Notes: generated by a model from the sequence alone, not told the origin. Counted from the first letter of the stretch, positions 1 to 9,246 are shown. The stretch: DNA of 64,000 nt from an uncultured Paracoccus sp. (GCF_945915435.1 NZ_CAMEFG010000006.1:1-64000); one strand, 5' to 3'. Translations and numbers: made by a program.

Positions 1-55
1 GCTGGACCCGACCCAACGCTGGCGGCTTGAAATGAGGGGGCGCAGGAATGGCTGA
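1..55 (+). CDS. ABC transporter permease, C-terminal end only (partial)
   Basis: Reading frame 2 from the window edge gives a short tail ([17 protein letters not shown], stop TGA at 53-55). It resembles the cytoplasmic C-terminus of DppC/OppC-type permeases, which often end in a stretch such as LxDxLDPxxR. It overlaps the start of the following ATPase gene by 8 bp, as expected for translational coupling in a peptide-type ABC operon. Only 17 residues are visible, so the assignment rests mostly on position. Confidence 0.5.
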   Translation, partial: LDPTQRWRLEMRGRRNG

Positions 56-1667
56 ACCGATGTTGCAGGTCAGGAACCTGTCGGTCGAGTTCCACACGGC
101 GGCAGGCACCGTCCGCGCGGTGAGGAATGTCAGCTTCGACCTGGACCGGGGCGAGACGCTGGCGATCCTTGGCGAAAGCGGCTCGGGCAAGTCGGTGTCC
201 TCCTCGGCGATCATGGACCTGATCGACATGCCGCCGGGCCGGATCACCAGCGGCCAGATCGTCTTCGAGGGCCGCGACCTGCTGAAGCTGAGCGCCGGTG
301 AGCGCCGCAAGGTCAACGGCCACAAGATCGCGATGATCTTCCAGGACCCGCTGAGCCACCTGAACCCGGTCTATACCGTCGGCTGGCAGATCGTCGAGAC
401 GATGACCGCCCATGGCACGCCCCGCCCGCAGGCGCGGGCCGAGGCGCTGCGGCTTCTGGGTCGCGTCGGCATCCCCGACCCCGAGGGCTCGATGGGGAAA
501 TATCCGCATCAGTTCTCGGGCGGGCAGCGCCAGCGGCTGATGATCGCGATGGCCTTGGCGCTGAAGCCCGATCTGCTGATCGCGGACGAACCCACGACCG
601 CGCTGGACGTGACTGTTCAGGCCGAGGTCTTGGCGCTGCTCGAGGAATTGCAGCAGGAAACCGGCATGGGCGTGCTGATCATCACCCACGACCTTGGCGT
701 CGTGGCCGAGATCGCCAACCGCGTGGTGGTGATGAACGCGGGCGAGGTGGTCGAGACGGGCGACACCCGGCAGGTCTATCGCAACCCCGCCCATCCCTAT
801 ACCCGCAAGCTGATCGGCGCGGCGCCCGGCAAGGGCGCGATGCACGACCCGCTGCCGCCGGCCGAGCCGGTGCTGTCGGTGCGGGGTGCGCGCAAGGTCT
901 ATGGCGATTTCACGGCGGTCGAGGATGTCTCTTTCGAGCTGATGGCGGGCGAGACGCTGGCCATCGTCGGCGAAAGCGGCTCGGGCAAATCGACCGTGGC
1001 CAAGATGCTGCTGCGGCTTGAGGAACCCACCGGCGGTCAGGCGCTGTGGAAGGGGCAGGACCTGTTCGCCATGCCGGAACGCCAGCTTTTCGCGCTGCGC
1101 CGCGATTTGCAGATGGTGTTCCAGGACCCGACGCAAAGCCTGAACCCGCGCATGACCGTCTGGCAGTTGATCACCGAGGGCTGGGTCATCCATCCCGGCA
1201 TCCTGCCCCGCGCCAAATGGAAGGCCCGCGTGGCCGAACTGCTGCATCAGGTCGGGCTGAAGCCCGAGATGGCGGGGCGCTATCCGCACCAGTTCTCGGG
1301 CGGGCAGCGCCAGAGGATCGCGATTGCGCGGGCCCTTGCGCTGGAGCCGGAACTGATCATCTGCGACGAGGCGGTCTCGGCGCTGGACGTCTCGGTGCAG
1401 GCGCAGGTGATCGAGCTTCTGGACGGGCTGCGCAAGACCCTTGGCATCGCCTTCATCTTCATCGCCCACGACCTGCCGGTGGTGCGCGACTTCGCCGATC
1501 ACGTCATGGTCATGCAGAAGGGCAGGGTGGTCGAGATGGGCCCGGTGCGCCAGATTTTCGACGCCCCGCGCCAGCCCTATACGCAGGCGCTGCTGGCCGC
1601 GGGGCTGGACCCCGACCCGGACGTGCAGGCCAAACGCCGCGCCGCGCGGCTGGCGCTGGCCACCTGA
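48..1667 (+). CDS. ABC transporter ATP-binding protein with two fused ATPase domains (Dpp/Gsi type)
   Basis: This 539-residue protein carries two complete nucleotide-binding domains in one chain, like YejF or GsiA. It would power import of a peptide, glutathione or similar solute through a DppBC-type permease pair. Walker A motifs (GESGSGKS) lie near residues 42-49 and 308-315. Each half also has a signature (FSGGQRQR), a Walker B ([12 protein letters not shown] in the first, [12 protein letters not shown] in the second) and a switch histidine (THDLG, AHDLP). DEAVSALD in the second half is a mild variant of DEPTSALD. The gene overlaps the upstream permease tail, so it closes an operon that begins outside the window. 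A hairpin follows immediately. The substrate cannot be inferred. Confidence 0.92.
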   Translation: MAEPMLQVRNLSVEFHTAAGTVRAVRNVSFDLDRGETLAILGESGSGKSVSSSAIMDLIDMPPGRITSGQIVFEGRDLLKLSAGERRKVNGHKIAMIFQDPLSHLNPVYTVGWQIVETMTAHGTPRPQARAEALRLLGRVGIPDPEGSMGKYPHQFSGGQRQRLMIAMALALKPDLLIADEPTTALDVTVQAEVLALLEELQQETGMGVLIITHDLGVVAEIANRVVVMNAGEVVETGDTRQVYRNPAHPYTRKLIGAAPGKGAMHDPLPPAEPVLSVRGARKVYGDFTAVEDVSFELMAGETLAIVGESGSGKSTVAKMLLRLEEPTGGQALWKGQDLFAMPERQLFALRRDLQMVFQDPTQSLNPRMTVWQLITEGWVIHPGILPRAKWKARVAELLHQVGLKPEMAGRYPHQFSGGQRQRIAIARALALEPELIICDEAVSALDVSVQAQVIELLDGLRKTLGIAFIFIAHDLPVVRDFADHVMVMQKGRVVEMGPVRQIFDAPRQPYTQALLAAGLDPDPDVQAKRRAARLALAT

Positions 1668-1671
1668 ATCC

Positions 1672-1695
1672 GGCGACGGGACCAGCCCCGTCGCC
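1672..1695. terminator. Hairpin between convergent genes
   Basis: A perfect 9-bp inverted repeat (GGCGACGGG / CCCGTCGCC) with a 6-nt loop lies a few bases after the ABC ATPase stop and just before the end of the oppositely oriented DUF1428 gene. There is no U-tract, as is common in high-GC genomes. It probably acts as a bidirectional terminator. Confidence 0.55.
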
Positions 1696-1702
1696 ACCGT
1701 GC

Positions 1703-2437
1703 TCAGCCGGCCTTGTCCGAATCGAAGATCGGCTCGAACCCGCCCCACATCATGCGCATTCCGTCAAAGGGCATTTCGGGGAATTCCTTCCCCTCCATAT
1801 CCGCCTCCATCGCCTTGGCGGCGGCATCGCAGGTGGGTTTGTCGGGCCATGCGGTCCAACTGAACAGCGGAACCTCACCGTCCTCGGCCTTGGCCGCGCG
1901 ATGGAAATCGGTCTGCTTGCCGCGCGGCACGTCGACGCCCCATGCCTCGACCGTGCCGATGCAGCCATAAGGCTGGAAGGCGGTGGCCCATGCCTCGCGC
2001 GCCATCCCGGTATATGCGGCCTTGTTTTCGCCCGGCACGGCAAGGATGAACCCCTGGAGATAGCCTGCCCCGCGGTCGGTTCCTTCCTTCAGGATCGGTT
2101 CGAACCCGCCCATGATCGCGCGCTTTCCATCGAAGGGCATGGGTGGCAGGTCCTGCATCGCCGGATCGCCCTGCATCCTTTCCCAGGCGGCATCGGCGGT
2201 GGATTTGTCGGGCCATTCGATCCAGGAAAAGACGATGGCTTCGTCGTCCCGCGCATTCACGGCGCCATGAAAATCGGTAACCTTGCCCCTGGGGATGTCG
2301 GCGCCCCATGCCTCGACCATGCGAATGGCGCCGTAGCCCCGGAACATGGGCCAGACGGCGGTGACGTGGTTGATATATGTTTGCTTGTTCGCCGTGGGAA
2401 CGGCACAAACGAAGCCGCTGTAATAGGCCATTTTCAT
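1703..2437 (-). CDS. Tandem-repeat DUF1428 family protein
   Basis: The 244 residues consist of two homologous halves, about residues 1-120 and 124-240. Each contains the pattern YxxGFxxAVP, VEAWGxDxPRGKxTDFH, FSWxxWPDKxTxDAA and MPFDGxRxxxGGFEPI. This is the DUF1428 (YbaA-like) family, small ferredoxin-like alpha/beta proteins of about 115 residues usually found as single-domain dimers. Here a covalent dimer is encoded. Some members are annotated as RNA signal recognition proteins, but no activity is firmly established. The gene is divergent from an HxlR regulator 81 bp away, which suggests that regulator controls it. A clear ribosome binding site (GAAAGGAAT) precedes the ATG. Confidence 0.85.
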   Translation of the reverse strand: MKMAYYSGFVCAVPTANKQTYINHVTAVWPMFRGYGAIRMVEAWGADIPRGKVTDFHGAVNARDDEAIVFSWIEWPDKSTADAAWERMQGDPAMQDLPPMPFDGKRAIMGGFEPILKEGTDRGAGYLQGFILAVPGENKAAYTGMAREAWATAFQPYGCIGTVEAWGVDVPRGKQTDFHRAAKAEDGEVPLFSWTAWPDKPTCDAAAKAMEADMEGKEFPEMPFDGMRMMWGGFEPIFDSDKAG

Positions 2438-2483
2438 ATTCCTTTCGGTAGGGGCGAAAGTTGCGATGGGTGAAGTGTGGCTC

Positions 2484-2512
2484 TTGCAGTATTAAAAAGC
2501 AACTTATAGTAT
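2484..2512 (+). promoter_or_regulatory. Candidate promoter of the HxlR regulator
   Basis: TTGCAG (2484-2489) and TAGTAT (2507-2512) are separated by 17 bp in an AT-rich patch of an otherwise GC-rich region. Transcription would start at or next to the ATG at 2519, and no Shine-Dalgarno sequence is seen, so the regulator mRNA may be leaderless. The divergent DUF1428 promoter must lie in the same 81-bp interval. Confidence 0.4.
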
Positions 2513-2518
2513 GAATAT

Positions 2519-3169
2519 ATGACTAAAGCTGGCGAAAACCTGCGTATCCGCTATGATGAAGGCTGTCTGGCCGCACATGCGCTGAACCTGATCGGCGACC
2601 GTTGGGCGCTGCTGGTGGTGCGTGAACTGATGTTCGTGCCCAAGCGTTTCCAGATGCTGCGCGCGGGCATGCCCGGCATCACCGCCAGCGTGCTGAACGG
2701 GCGGCTGGCGCAGTTGCAGGGCGCGGGGATCGTGCTGCACGACGACCGGCTGGGGGTCTATTGCCTGACCGATGCCGGGCGCGGCCTGCTTCCGGTGCTG
2801 CAATCGCTGTGCCGTTGGGCGCTGACGGTGCCCGGCCATGATCCGTCGCGCTTCATCAGCCCGACGGCGCTGATGATCTCGATGGGCGTCAACCTGATCG
2901 CCGACCGGGCGCAGGGGCGCGAGGCGCTGGCGGGCTTTGACATGGGCAAGGAGTCGTTTGCGATGCGGCTGACCGGCGGGCGCCTCGACACCATCGCCGT
3001 GAGCCGCCCCGATACGCCCTTCGTGCTGTCGGGCAGCGGCAATGAGGTGGCGCGGGCGGTTTACGGGCCGGCCCCGTTGCCGGACCTGATCGACAAGGGG
3101 CTGATCGGGGCCAGCGGGGACATCGCCGCCGCGCAGGATTTCGTGGATATGTTCCGCCTGGGCGGCTAG
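2519..3169 (+). CDS. HxlR-family winged-helix transcriptional regulator
   Basis: The N-terminal 95 residues match the HxlR DNA-binding domain: C19-AAHALNLIGDRWALLVVRELM, then FQMLRAGMPGITASVLNGRLAQL and a wing ending YCLTDAGR. The conserved early cysteine is often redox- or aldehyde-sensing in this family. At 216 residues the protein is about twice the usual HxlR length. The extra C-terminal ~110 residues look like a ligand or SCP2-like domain, as seen in some longer members. It is divergent from the DUF1428 gene and probably regulates it. The start was chosen because the DNA-binding domain needs these residues. The 3' end overlaps the convergent pdeM gene by 4 bp. Confidence 0.87.
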   Translation: MTKAGENLRIRYDEGCLAAHALNLIGDRWALLVVRELMFVPKRFQMLRAGMPGITASVLNGRLAQLQGAGIVLHDDRLGVYCLTDAGRGLLPVLQSLCRWALTVPGHDPSRFISPTALMISMGVNLIADRAQGREALAGFDMGKESFAMRLTGGRLDTIAVSRPDTPFVLSGSGNEVARAVYGPAPLPDLIDKGLIGASGDIAAAQDFVDMFRLGG

Positions 3170-3828
3170 ATCGGCACCGCGAACATCCGGCCCGCGCAGC
3201 AGATCGCCAACCCCTGCGGCATTAACGCGCGAAAGGGGCGCGCGGTCACCGCCAGCCCGCCCGTATAGGTGCCGAAGGCGGGCAGGATCAGATGACCGGC
3301 CCCCAGCGCAAAGCAACGCCAGTTCCGCCCGGCCAACCGCACGACCGGGTGCAGGTGTCCCGAGATATCCGGGCCGCTTGCGGCGATATGACGAAAGGTG
3401 GGCGTGCCGGGGATTTCGGCCATGCTGCGGCCCGGCAGGCTGTGGGCGGATAATGGGGCGGCGGGTTCGGGGTCGTGGTTGCCCGCGATCCAGATCCAGT
3501 CGCGCCCTTGCGCCAGGCGGTCCAGCCGGTCCCGCGCCTCGTTGCCGATCTCGCGCATTGCCGGGCCGTCGTCGAAACCGTCGCCAAGCGAGATCACGCG
3601 CGCGGGGTCCAGTGCGTCGATCTCGGCCGCCAGCCGGTCCAGCGTATCCGCGACCTCATAGGGCGGCAGCAGCGCGCCGCCGCGCCGGGCGTAACGCTGC
3701 GACCGGCCCAGGTGCAGGTCCGCGACGGCCAGAACGCGCCGCGCGGGCCACCACAGCGCGCCCGAGGGACGGGCGACGAAATCCAGCCCGGCAAAGCGCA
3801 GGGGATAGCCCGCCGCCCCCTCATCCAT
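3166..3828 (-). CDS. pdeM: Ligase-associated metallophosphoesterase PdeM
   Basis: A calcineurin-like metallophosphoesterase of 220 residues with the metal-ligand series DLHLGRS (residues ~33-39), GDGFDDGP, GNHDPE and SGHLHP. These place it in the PdeM family, the phosphoesterase that accompanies bacterial ATP-dependent ligase and Lhr helicase genes. It is the last gene of a four-gene minus-strand operon, and its ATG overlaps the helicase stop by 8 bp. A role as a DNA 3'-end processing or phosphodiesterase enzyme in repair is inferred from family context. Its 3' end meets the HxlR gene head-on with a 4-bp overlap. Confidence 0.9.
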   Translation of the reverse strand: MDEGAAGYPLRFAGLDFVARPSGALWWPARRVLAVADLHLGRSQRYARRGGALLPPYEVADTLDRLAAEIDALDPARVISLGDGFDDGPAMREIGNEARDRLDRLAQGRDWIWIAGNHDPEPAAPLSAHSLPGRSMAEIPGTPTFRHIAASGPDISGHLHPVVRLAGRNWRCFALGAGHLILPAFGTYTGGLAVTARPFRALMPQGLAICCAGRMFAVPI

Positions 3829-6214
3829 CGGTCAGATCGCCCAATCCGGCACTTGCCATCAACTCCTTCGCCAGTCTTTCGGCCAGCCTTTCGTGCCCGC
3901 TGCCGCCCAGCCTGACCCGGCCCATTTCCAGCAGCAAGGGCGCGGCCAGCGGCGAGGGGCGGTCGAGCCTGCGCAGCTCGATGCGGGAATTGCGCGCCAG
4001 CATATCCCCGATGCGGTCGAAATCCACCAGCCCCCGGCGGGCCTCGTCGCGGGTGGCGCGCAAGAGCAGATGGCCGGGGTCGTGGCGGCGCAGCGTGTCA
4101 TAGAGGATATCGCCCGAAAACGTCGCCTGCCGCCCGGTCTGCCGCCCTCCGGGCCGGTTGCGCTGGATCAGCCCGGCGATGGTCGCGACCGAGCGGAAGC
4201 TGCGTTTCATCAGCGAATTGTCGGCCAGCCATTCCTCAAGCCCCCGCTCCAGCCCCGGCAGGCGCAAGAGCGGGGCCACGTCGCGCACGGGTTCCAGCGA
4301 AGTGACCAGCAGCGCGTGGTCCATCGCCAGAAAACTCAGCGGGGCCAGCCCGGCATCCTCCATCTGCCGCGTCACCAGCAGCCCCAGCGTCTGATGCGCA
4401 TTGCGCCCGGCAAAGCCGTAGATCACCAGATGCCAGCGGTCGGCGCGGGGGAAGGTTTCGCACAGCAGCGTGCCGGGGCCGGGCAGGGCGCTGATGCGGG
4501 CTTGCATCGCCAGCCATTGCCGGATGTCGGGGGGCAGGGCGGCGTGGCGGGCTGGATCGGCGATGATTGCCAGCATCCGCTGCGAAAGCCGGGTCGAGGT
4601 CGCGAATTTCAGGCCCGAGTAGACCGCGATCTTCGGCTCGCGCCCCGGCTGGGGCGTGACCTCGACCACCATTTCGCGCAGCCGGTCATAGCGCAGCACC
4701 TGCCCGCCCAGCAGGAAGCTGTCGCCGGGGGCCAGCGTGGCGGCGAAGCTTTCCTCGACCTCGCCCAGGATCGCGCCGCCCCGGCCCCGGCGGCGGACCT
4801 TCAGCTTTTCGGCATCCACGATGGTGCCGATATTCATGCGCAATTCGCGCGCGGCGCGCGGGTCGCGCAACTGCCAGCGCCCGTCCCGCAGCATCAGCCG
4901 CTGCCAGCGGTCATAGACGCGCAGCGCATAGCCGCCGGTCGCCGCGAAATCCAAGGACGCGTCGAAATCGGCGCGGGTCAGGGCGGCATAGGGGCCTGCC
5001 GTGCGGACCTCGGCAAACAGCGCATCGGCGTCGAAGGACCCGGCGCAGGCGGTCAGCAGGATATGCTGGATCAGCACGTCCAGCGGGCCGGGGCCGCGCG
5101 GCTCGCCGTCCAGATCGCCGGCGCGGGCGGCTTCCAGCGCTGCGACGCATTCGATCACCTCGAAGCGGTTGGCGGCGACGATGCGGGCGCGGGAGGGCGC
5201 ATTGTAGCGGTGGTTCGCCCGCCCGATCCGCTGCACCAGCCGCTTGATGTTGCGCGGCGCGCCGACCTGGATCACCAGGTCCACGTCGCCCCAGTCGATG
5301 CCCAGATCAAGGCTGCCGGTCGCCACCACCGCGCGCAAGCGGCCCTCGGCCATCGCCGCCTCGACCCGATGGCGGGCCTCGCGCGACAGGGCGCCGTGAT
5401 GCAGCCCGATGGGCAGGTTGTCGTCATTGGCGGCCCAGATCGCCTGGAAGAACAGTTCCGCCTGCGCGCGGGTGTTCAGGAAGATGATCGTCGTCTTCGC
5501 CCCCGCCACCGCCTCCAGCACGTCGGGCACGGCATGGCGCCCGCCGCCCCCGGCCCAGGGCGGCGGCTTGCGGGTGGGCAGCAGGGCGATGTCGGGGGCG
5601 GGGCCGGGATCGGCCTCGATCACCGCGCTTGCACCCATGAAGCGGGCCAGAGCCTGCGGGTCCTCGACCGTGGCGGAAAGGCCGGTGGCGGTCAGCCCCG
5701 GCGCAAGGTGGCGCAGCCGCGCAAGGCACAGCATCAACTGGTCGCCGCGCTTCGATTCCGCCAGCGCGTGCAATTCGTCCAGCACCACGCGGCGCAGGGT
5801 GGCGAAGATGCGCGGGGCCTCGGGCCAGGACAGCATCAGCGCCAGCGATTCCGGCGTGGTCAGCAGGATATGCGGCGGATCGGCGCGCTGGCGGCGGCGC
5901 TGGCTTTGCGGCGTGTCGCCGGTGCGGTCCTCGACCCGGACCGCCAGCCCGATGTCCTGGACGGGCCGCATCAGGTTGCGCGCCACATCCGCCGTCAGCG
6001 CCTTCAGCGGCGAGACGTAAAGCGTATGCAGCCCCTTGGGCGCATTCCCGTGCAGATCGACCAGCGAGGGCAGGAACCCCGCCAGCGTCTTGCCGCCGCC
6101 GGTCGGCGCGATCAGCAGCGTGTCGCGTCGTGCTTCAAGCAGCGCAAGCTGGTGCGGGTGCGGCTGCCAGCCGCTACGGGCAAACCAGTCGGCGAAGGCG
6201 GGGGGCAGCGTCAC
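3821..6214 (-). CDS. lhr: Ligase-associated DEAD/DEAH-box helicase, Lhr type
   Basis: The encoded ~797-residue protein is a superfamily 2 helicase of the Lhr 'ligase-associated' subgroup. Walker A is APTGGGKT (~36-43), motif II is DELHA, and later motifs include TGSLDLGIDWGDVD and a QRIGRANHR motif VI. These are followed by the long Lhr C-terminal winged-helix and beta-barrel region. Lhr-type enzymes are 3'-5' ATP-dependent translocases that unwind RNA:DNA or DNA. The frame stays open far upstream, but the correct start is the GTG at 6214: it overlaps the ligase stop (GTGA) and gives the family N-terminus TLPPAFADWF. The gene lies between ligase and pdeM in a tightly coupled operon. Confidence 0.92.
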   Translation of the reverse strand: MTLPPAFADWFARSGWQPHPHQLALLEARRDTLLIAPTGGGKTLAGFLPSLVDLHGNAPKGLHTLYVSPLKALTADVARNLMRPVQDIGLAVRVEDRTGDTPQSQRRRQRADPPHILLTTPESLALMLSWPEAPRIFATLRRVVLDELHALAESKRGDQLMLCLARLRHLAPGLTATGLSATVEDPQALARFMGASAVIEADPGPAPDIALLPTRKPPPWAGGGGRHAVPDVLEAVAGAKTTIIFLNTRAQAELFFQAIWAANDDNLPIGLHHGALSREARHRVEAAMAEGRLRAVVATGSLDLGIDWGDVDLVIQVGAPRNIKRLVQRIGRANHRYNAPSRARIVAANRFEVIECVAALEAARAGDLDGEPRGPGPLDVLIQHILLTACAGSFDADALFAEVRTAGPYAALTRADFDASLDFAATGGYALRVYDRWQRLMLRDGRWQLRDPRAARELRMNIGTIVDAEKLKVRRRGRGGAILGEVEESFAATLAPGDSFLLGGQVLRYDRLREMVVEVTPQPGREPKIAVYSGLKFATSTRLSQRMLAIIADPARHAALPPDIRQWLAMQARISALPGPGTLLCETFPRADRWHLVIYGFAGRNAHQTLGLLVTRQMEDAGLAPLSFLAMDHALLVTSLEPVRDVAPLLRLPGLERGLEEWLADNSLMKRSFRSVATIAGLIQRNRPGGRQTGRQATFSGDILYDTLRRHDPGHLLLRATRDEARRGLVDFDRIGDMLARNSRIELRRLDRPSPLAAPLLLEMGRVRLGGSGHERLAERLAKELMASAGLGDLTDG

Positions 6215-7761
6215 AGCATCGCCCGTAGGGTTTCCAGCCGGTCGGCCTCGGGCGCGGGCTTGTCCCAGCGGATGCGCGAGATGCGCGGGAAGCGCATCGC
6301 CAGCCCCGAGCGGTGGCGGGTCGAGGGGTTCAGCCCCTCGAAGGCAACCTCGACCACCAGTTTCGGCGCAAGCTGGCGGACGGGGCCGAAGCGCTGGACG
6401 GTGTTCTTCCTCACGAAGCGGTCGAGTTCGCGCAATTCCTCGTCGGTGAAGCCGAAATAGGCCTTGCCGACCGGCACCAGGTCCTCGCCCTCCCACAGCG
6501 CGAAGGTGAAATCGCTGTAAAAGCCCGAGCGTTTGCCATGCCCGCTTTGGGCATAGATCAGCACCGCGTCCACCACCATCGGGTCGCGCTTCCACTTGAA
6601 CCAGGGCCCGCGCGGACGGCCCGCGACATAGGGCGCGTCGCGGCGCTTGATCATCACCCCCTCGATCACCGGCGCATGGGGGGCGGCGCGCAGGGCGGCG
6701 AGGTCGTCCCATGTGCCGAAGGGCAGCAGCGGCGACAGGTCGATGCGGGCCGGGTCGAGGCGCGCGGCCTCCAGCGCTTGCCTGCGCTGGACCAGCGGCA
6801 GCGGGCGCAGGTCCTGGCCCTGCCATGTCAGGACGTCGTAAAGCCGCAGGCTGGCCGGGTGGCTTTGCAGAAGCGCGCGAGGGGTGGTCTTGCGGTTCAG
6901 GCGTTTTTGCAGATCGGCGAAGGGCGCCACCTCGTCGCCGCGCCGGACCAGCAATTCGCCATCCAGCGCGCCCTCGAAATCCATCGCCTCGATCAGGTCG
7001 GGGAAGGCGGCGCCGATATCCTCGCCGGTGCGGGAATAAAGCTTGCGCAGCCCGCCCTCGGCCACCGCCTGCACCCGGATGCCGTCCCATTTCCATTCCG
7101 CGACATGCTCGGCCGGGTCCAGCGCCGCCAGATCGGCGGGCGTGACCGGCGTGGACAGCATCACCGGGCGGAACGGCGCGGCGCTTGACAGAAGGGGCCG
7201 TTCGCCGCCCTGAAGCCAGTCGAACAGCGGCAGATAGGGCGGTGTCAGGCCGTGCCAGATCTCCTCGATCTCCTCGGCGCTGCGCTGGCCGGTGCGGGCC
7301 AGCGCCACCCGCGCCAGCCGGGCCGAGACGCCGACCCGCAGGTTCCCGGTCGCCAGCTTCAGCAAGGCCAGCCGCTCGGGCGGGGTCAGGCGGTCCAGCA
7401 GGGCGGCGATGGCACCGGGCAGGGCCAGCTTGCCGGTCTCGCGCAGGGTGGCGACGGCCTGCGAAAGCGGCAGGTCGGGGCCGGGCGTGGTGTCCGGCCA
7501 GATCAGCGCGATGGTCTCCGCCAGGTCGCCGACGAAATCATAGGACAGCGCGAAAAGCTGTTCGTCCACCCGCTCGCCCGCCAGCCGCCGCAGCAGGCTG
7601 GGCGAGACCTGCCGCAATTCCAGCGTGCCGGTCAGCGCGGCCAGCGCCCAGCCCCGGTCGGGATCGGGCGTATCGCGGAAGTAATGTGACAGCAGGGTCA
7701 GCTTGGCATTCCTGCCCGGCGTGAAGGCCAGCCGTTCCAGAAGGCGGGCGAAGGCTTTCAT
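6211..7761 (-). CDS. ATP-dependent DNA ligase of the ligase-associated repair cluster
   Basis: This 516-residue ligase has the adenylation motif KWDGIR (Lys ~224), preceded by an N-terminal DNA-binding domain (KLTLLSHYF...TGNLRVGVSARL). Downstream are DGELLV, PRALLQ, EGVMIKRRDAPYVAGRPRGPWFKWKR and the OB-fold. It seals nicks using ATP, unlike the essential NAD-dependent LigA, and probably works with its operon partners in a dedicated repair route. The start at 7761 (KAFARLLERLAF) overlaps the exonuclease stop by 4 bp (ATGA), which fixes it over the longer open frame. Confidence 0.93.
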   Translation of the reverse strand: MKAFARLLERLAFTPGRNAKLTLLSHYFRDTPDPDRGWALAALTGTLELRQVSPSLLRRLAGERVDEQLFALSYDFVGDLAETIALIWPDTTPGPDLPLSQAVATLRETGKLALPGAIAALLDRLTPPERLALLKLATGNLRVGVSARLARVALARTGQRSAEEIEEIWHGLTPPYLPLFDWLQGGERPLLSSAAPFRPVMLSTPVTPADLAALDPAEHVAEWKWDGIRVQAVAEGGLRKLYSRTGEDIGAAFPDLIEAMDFEGALDGELLVRRGDEVAPFADLQKRLNRKTTPRALLQSHPASLRLYDVLTWQGQDLRPLPLVQRRQALEAARLDPARIDLSPLLPFGTWDDLAALRAAPHAPVIEGVMIKRRDAPYVAGRPRGPWFKWKRDPMVVDAVLIYAQSGHGKRSGFYSDFTFALWEGEDLVPVGKAYFGFTDEELRELDRFVRKNTVQRFGPVRQLAPKLVVEVAFEGLNPSTRHRSGLAMRFPRISRIRWDKPAPEADRLETLRAML

Positions 7762-8759
7762 TCCGGCTCGTCCTCGTATCCCACCAGCCGCAGCGGGCGG
7801 GCGGGGATGCCAGCCAATTCGCACCAGCGCAGCAGCCCGTCCTCGGCGCCATGGGTGATCCAGACCTCTTGCGGGGACAGTTCCCGGATGGTGGCGGTCA
7901 GTTGCGGCCAGTCGGCATGGTCGCTGACGACCAGCGGCAGTTCGATCCCGCGCTGGCGGGCGCGGGCGCGCACCACCATCCAGCCCGAGGCATAGGACAG
8001 CACCGGATCGCGGAACCGCTGCACCCAGGGGCTGGCGAAGGCCGAGGGCGGGGCAAGCACCAGCCGCGCCTCGCCGGGGTCCGAGGCCGGGACCAGCGGG
8101 CCAAGCTCGATGCCCTGCGCGACGTGGTAATCGCAGAGGCGCTGCAATGCGCCGTGGATGGCGATGGGCGCGTCATGGCCCGCCGCGCGGGCCAGCGCGA
8201 TCATGCGCTGCGCCTTGCCCAGGGCATAGGCGCCGACCAGATGCGGGCGGTCGGGAAACTCGGCCATGCTGGCCAGCAGTCGCCCGGCCTCGGTCAGCGG
8301 GTCGGGGTGGCGAAAGATCGGCAGGCCGAAGGTGGCCTCGGTGATGAAGATATCGCAGGGGACCGGCTCCCACGGCTGACACACGGGGTTCGGCGTGCGG
8401 CAGTAATCGCCTGACACAAGGATGCGCGGGCCGTTGTCCGGCATGATCAGGATCTGGGCCGAGCCCAGCACATGCCCCGCCGGATGGAAGCTGACGGTGA
8501 CATCGCCGATCCGCGTGGGGCCGTCCGCCGCCTGTTGGCTGGCAGCGAAATCCTCGCCATAGCGGATCGCCATGATGTCCAGCGTCTGGCGCGTCGCCAT
8601 CACAGCGCCGTTGCCGGGGCGGGCGTGGTCGGAATGGCCATGCGTGACCAGCGCGCGGGCCACCGGGCGCAGCGGGTCGATATGAAACCCGCCGGGCGCG
8701 CAGTAAAGCCCCGCCTCGGTCGGAAAGACGATCCGTTCCGCCGCGATATCGCCGGTCAT
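7758..8759 (-). CDS. Ligase-associated DNA exonuclease (metallo-beta-lactamase/beta-CASP fold)
   Basis: The 333-residue protein has the metal-binding signature HGHSDHARPG (residues ~40-49), further ligands in HPAGHVLGSAQ and SGDY, and beta-CASP-type residues near SDHADW at the C-terminal end. It belongs to the family annotated as ligase-associated DNA exonuclease or 'exonuclease involved in mRNA 3'-end processing', related to Pso2/SNM1 nucleases. It opens the repair operon exo-ligase-lhr-pdeM. The start at 8759 is chosen because the family N-terminus (VFPTEAGLYCAPGGFHIDP) begins shortly after it. Confidence 0.9.
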   Translation of the reverse strand: MTGDIAAERIVFPTEAGLYCAPGGFHIDPLRPVARALVTHGHSDHARPGNGAVMATRQTLDIMAIRYGEDFAASQQAADGPTRIGDVTVSFHPAGHVLGSAQILIMPDNGPRILVSGDYCRTPNPVCQPWEPVPCDIFITEATFGLPIFRHPDPLTEAGRLLASMAEFPDRPHLVGAYALGKAQRMIALARAAGHDAPIAIHGALQRLCDYHVAQGIELGPLVPASDPGEARLVLAPPSAFASPWVQRFRDPVLSYASGWMVVRARARQRGIELPLVVSDHADWPQLTATIRELSPQEVWITHGAEDGLLRWCELAGIPARPLRLVGYEDEPE

Positions 8760-8964
8760 GACATGCTCCGCTTCCTGCCTCCTGTCCGAACAGGCGCCAT
8801 GCAATCCCGGTTCCCCCGTGACGGGTTTGCGGCAGCCATTTCTTCATCACATAAATACCCACTGTCGGCCCGGTGACGAAAGCACCACACCGCAGAAAAC
8901 CGCGCGGCGCGGCGGTCGGGCCATATCGCCCTTGCCAGCCCTGCCCTGCCGGGCTAGGACATTT

Positions 8965-9143
8965 CTGTCGGTTTCCGAAAGGAATTGAAAGGGAATCCGC
9001 CGTGGCGCGCCTTGCGCCTCGAACCGGAACTGCCCCCGCAACTGTAGGCGGTGAGCAGGATGCGATGATGCCACTGTGGCCCTCGGGTCATGGGAAGGCC
9101 GCATCCCGCCACGACCCGCCAGTCAGGAGACCTGCCGACGCAG
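8965..9143 (+). promoter_or_regulatory. Cobalamin (adenosylcobalamin) riboswitch
   Basis: The region contains the conserved core of the B12 riboswitch in order: GGGAATCCG, GGAACTGCCCCCGCAACTGTA split around 9026-9046, GCCACTGTGG...GGGAAGG, and the B12 box AGTCAGGAGACCTGCC at 9121-9136. A closing P1 helix is visible: GTCGG at 8967-8971 pairs with CCGAC at 9135-9139. It ends ~100 nt before the ATG of the binding-protein gene, whose RBS (GCGGAAGGA) lies further downstream. Corrinoid excess should repress the downstream transporter operon, but whether through transcription or translation is not evident. Confidence 0.92.
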
Positions 9144-9246
9144 ATGACCAATCCGAGCGGGTCGGCTCGGGCGGGACCTGACCCGGCATCCGCCCGGCTT
9201 CCGTCCGCACGTCCGGCCTGTTCATGATGTAGCGGAAGGACACATC

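Noticed and set aside
3893..6460. Long open frame (about 855 codons) on the plus strand opposite the Lhr helicase gene
   Set aside because: It is rich in Arg, Gln, Gly and His with no recognisable motif, the usual look of antisense frames in high-GC DNA, while the minus strand encodes a clear helicase.
6215..7096. Upstream extension of the Lhr helicase frame
   Set aside because: The extension overlaps the ligase gene completely and shows no helicase-family sequence; the GTG at 6214 gives the normal N-terminus and a GTGA overlap.
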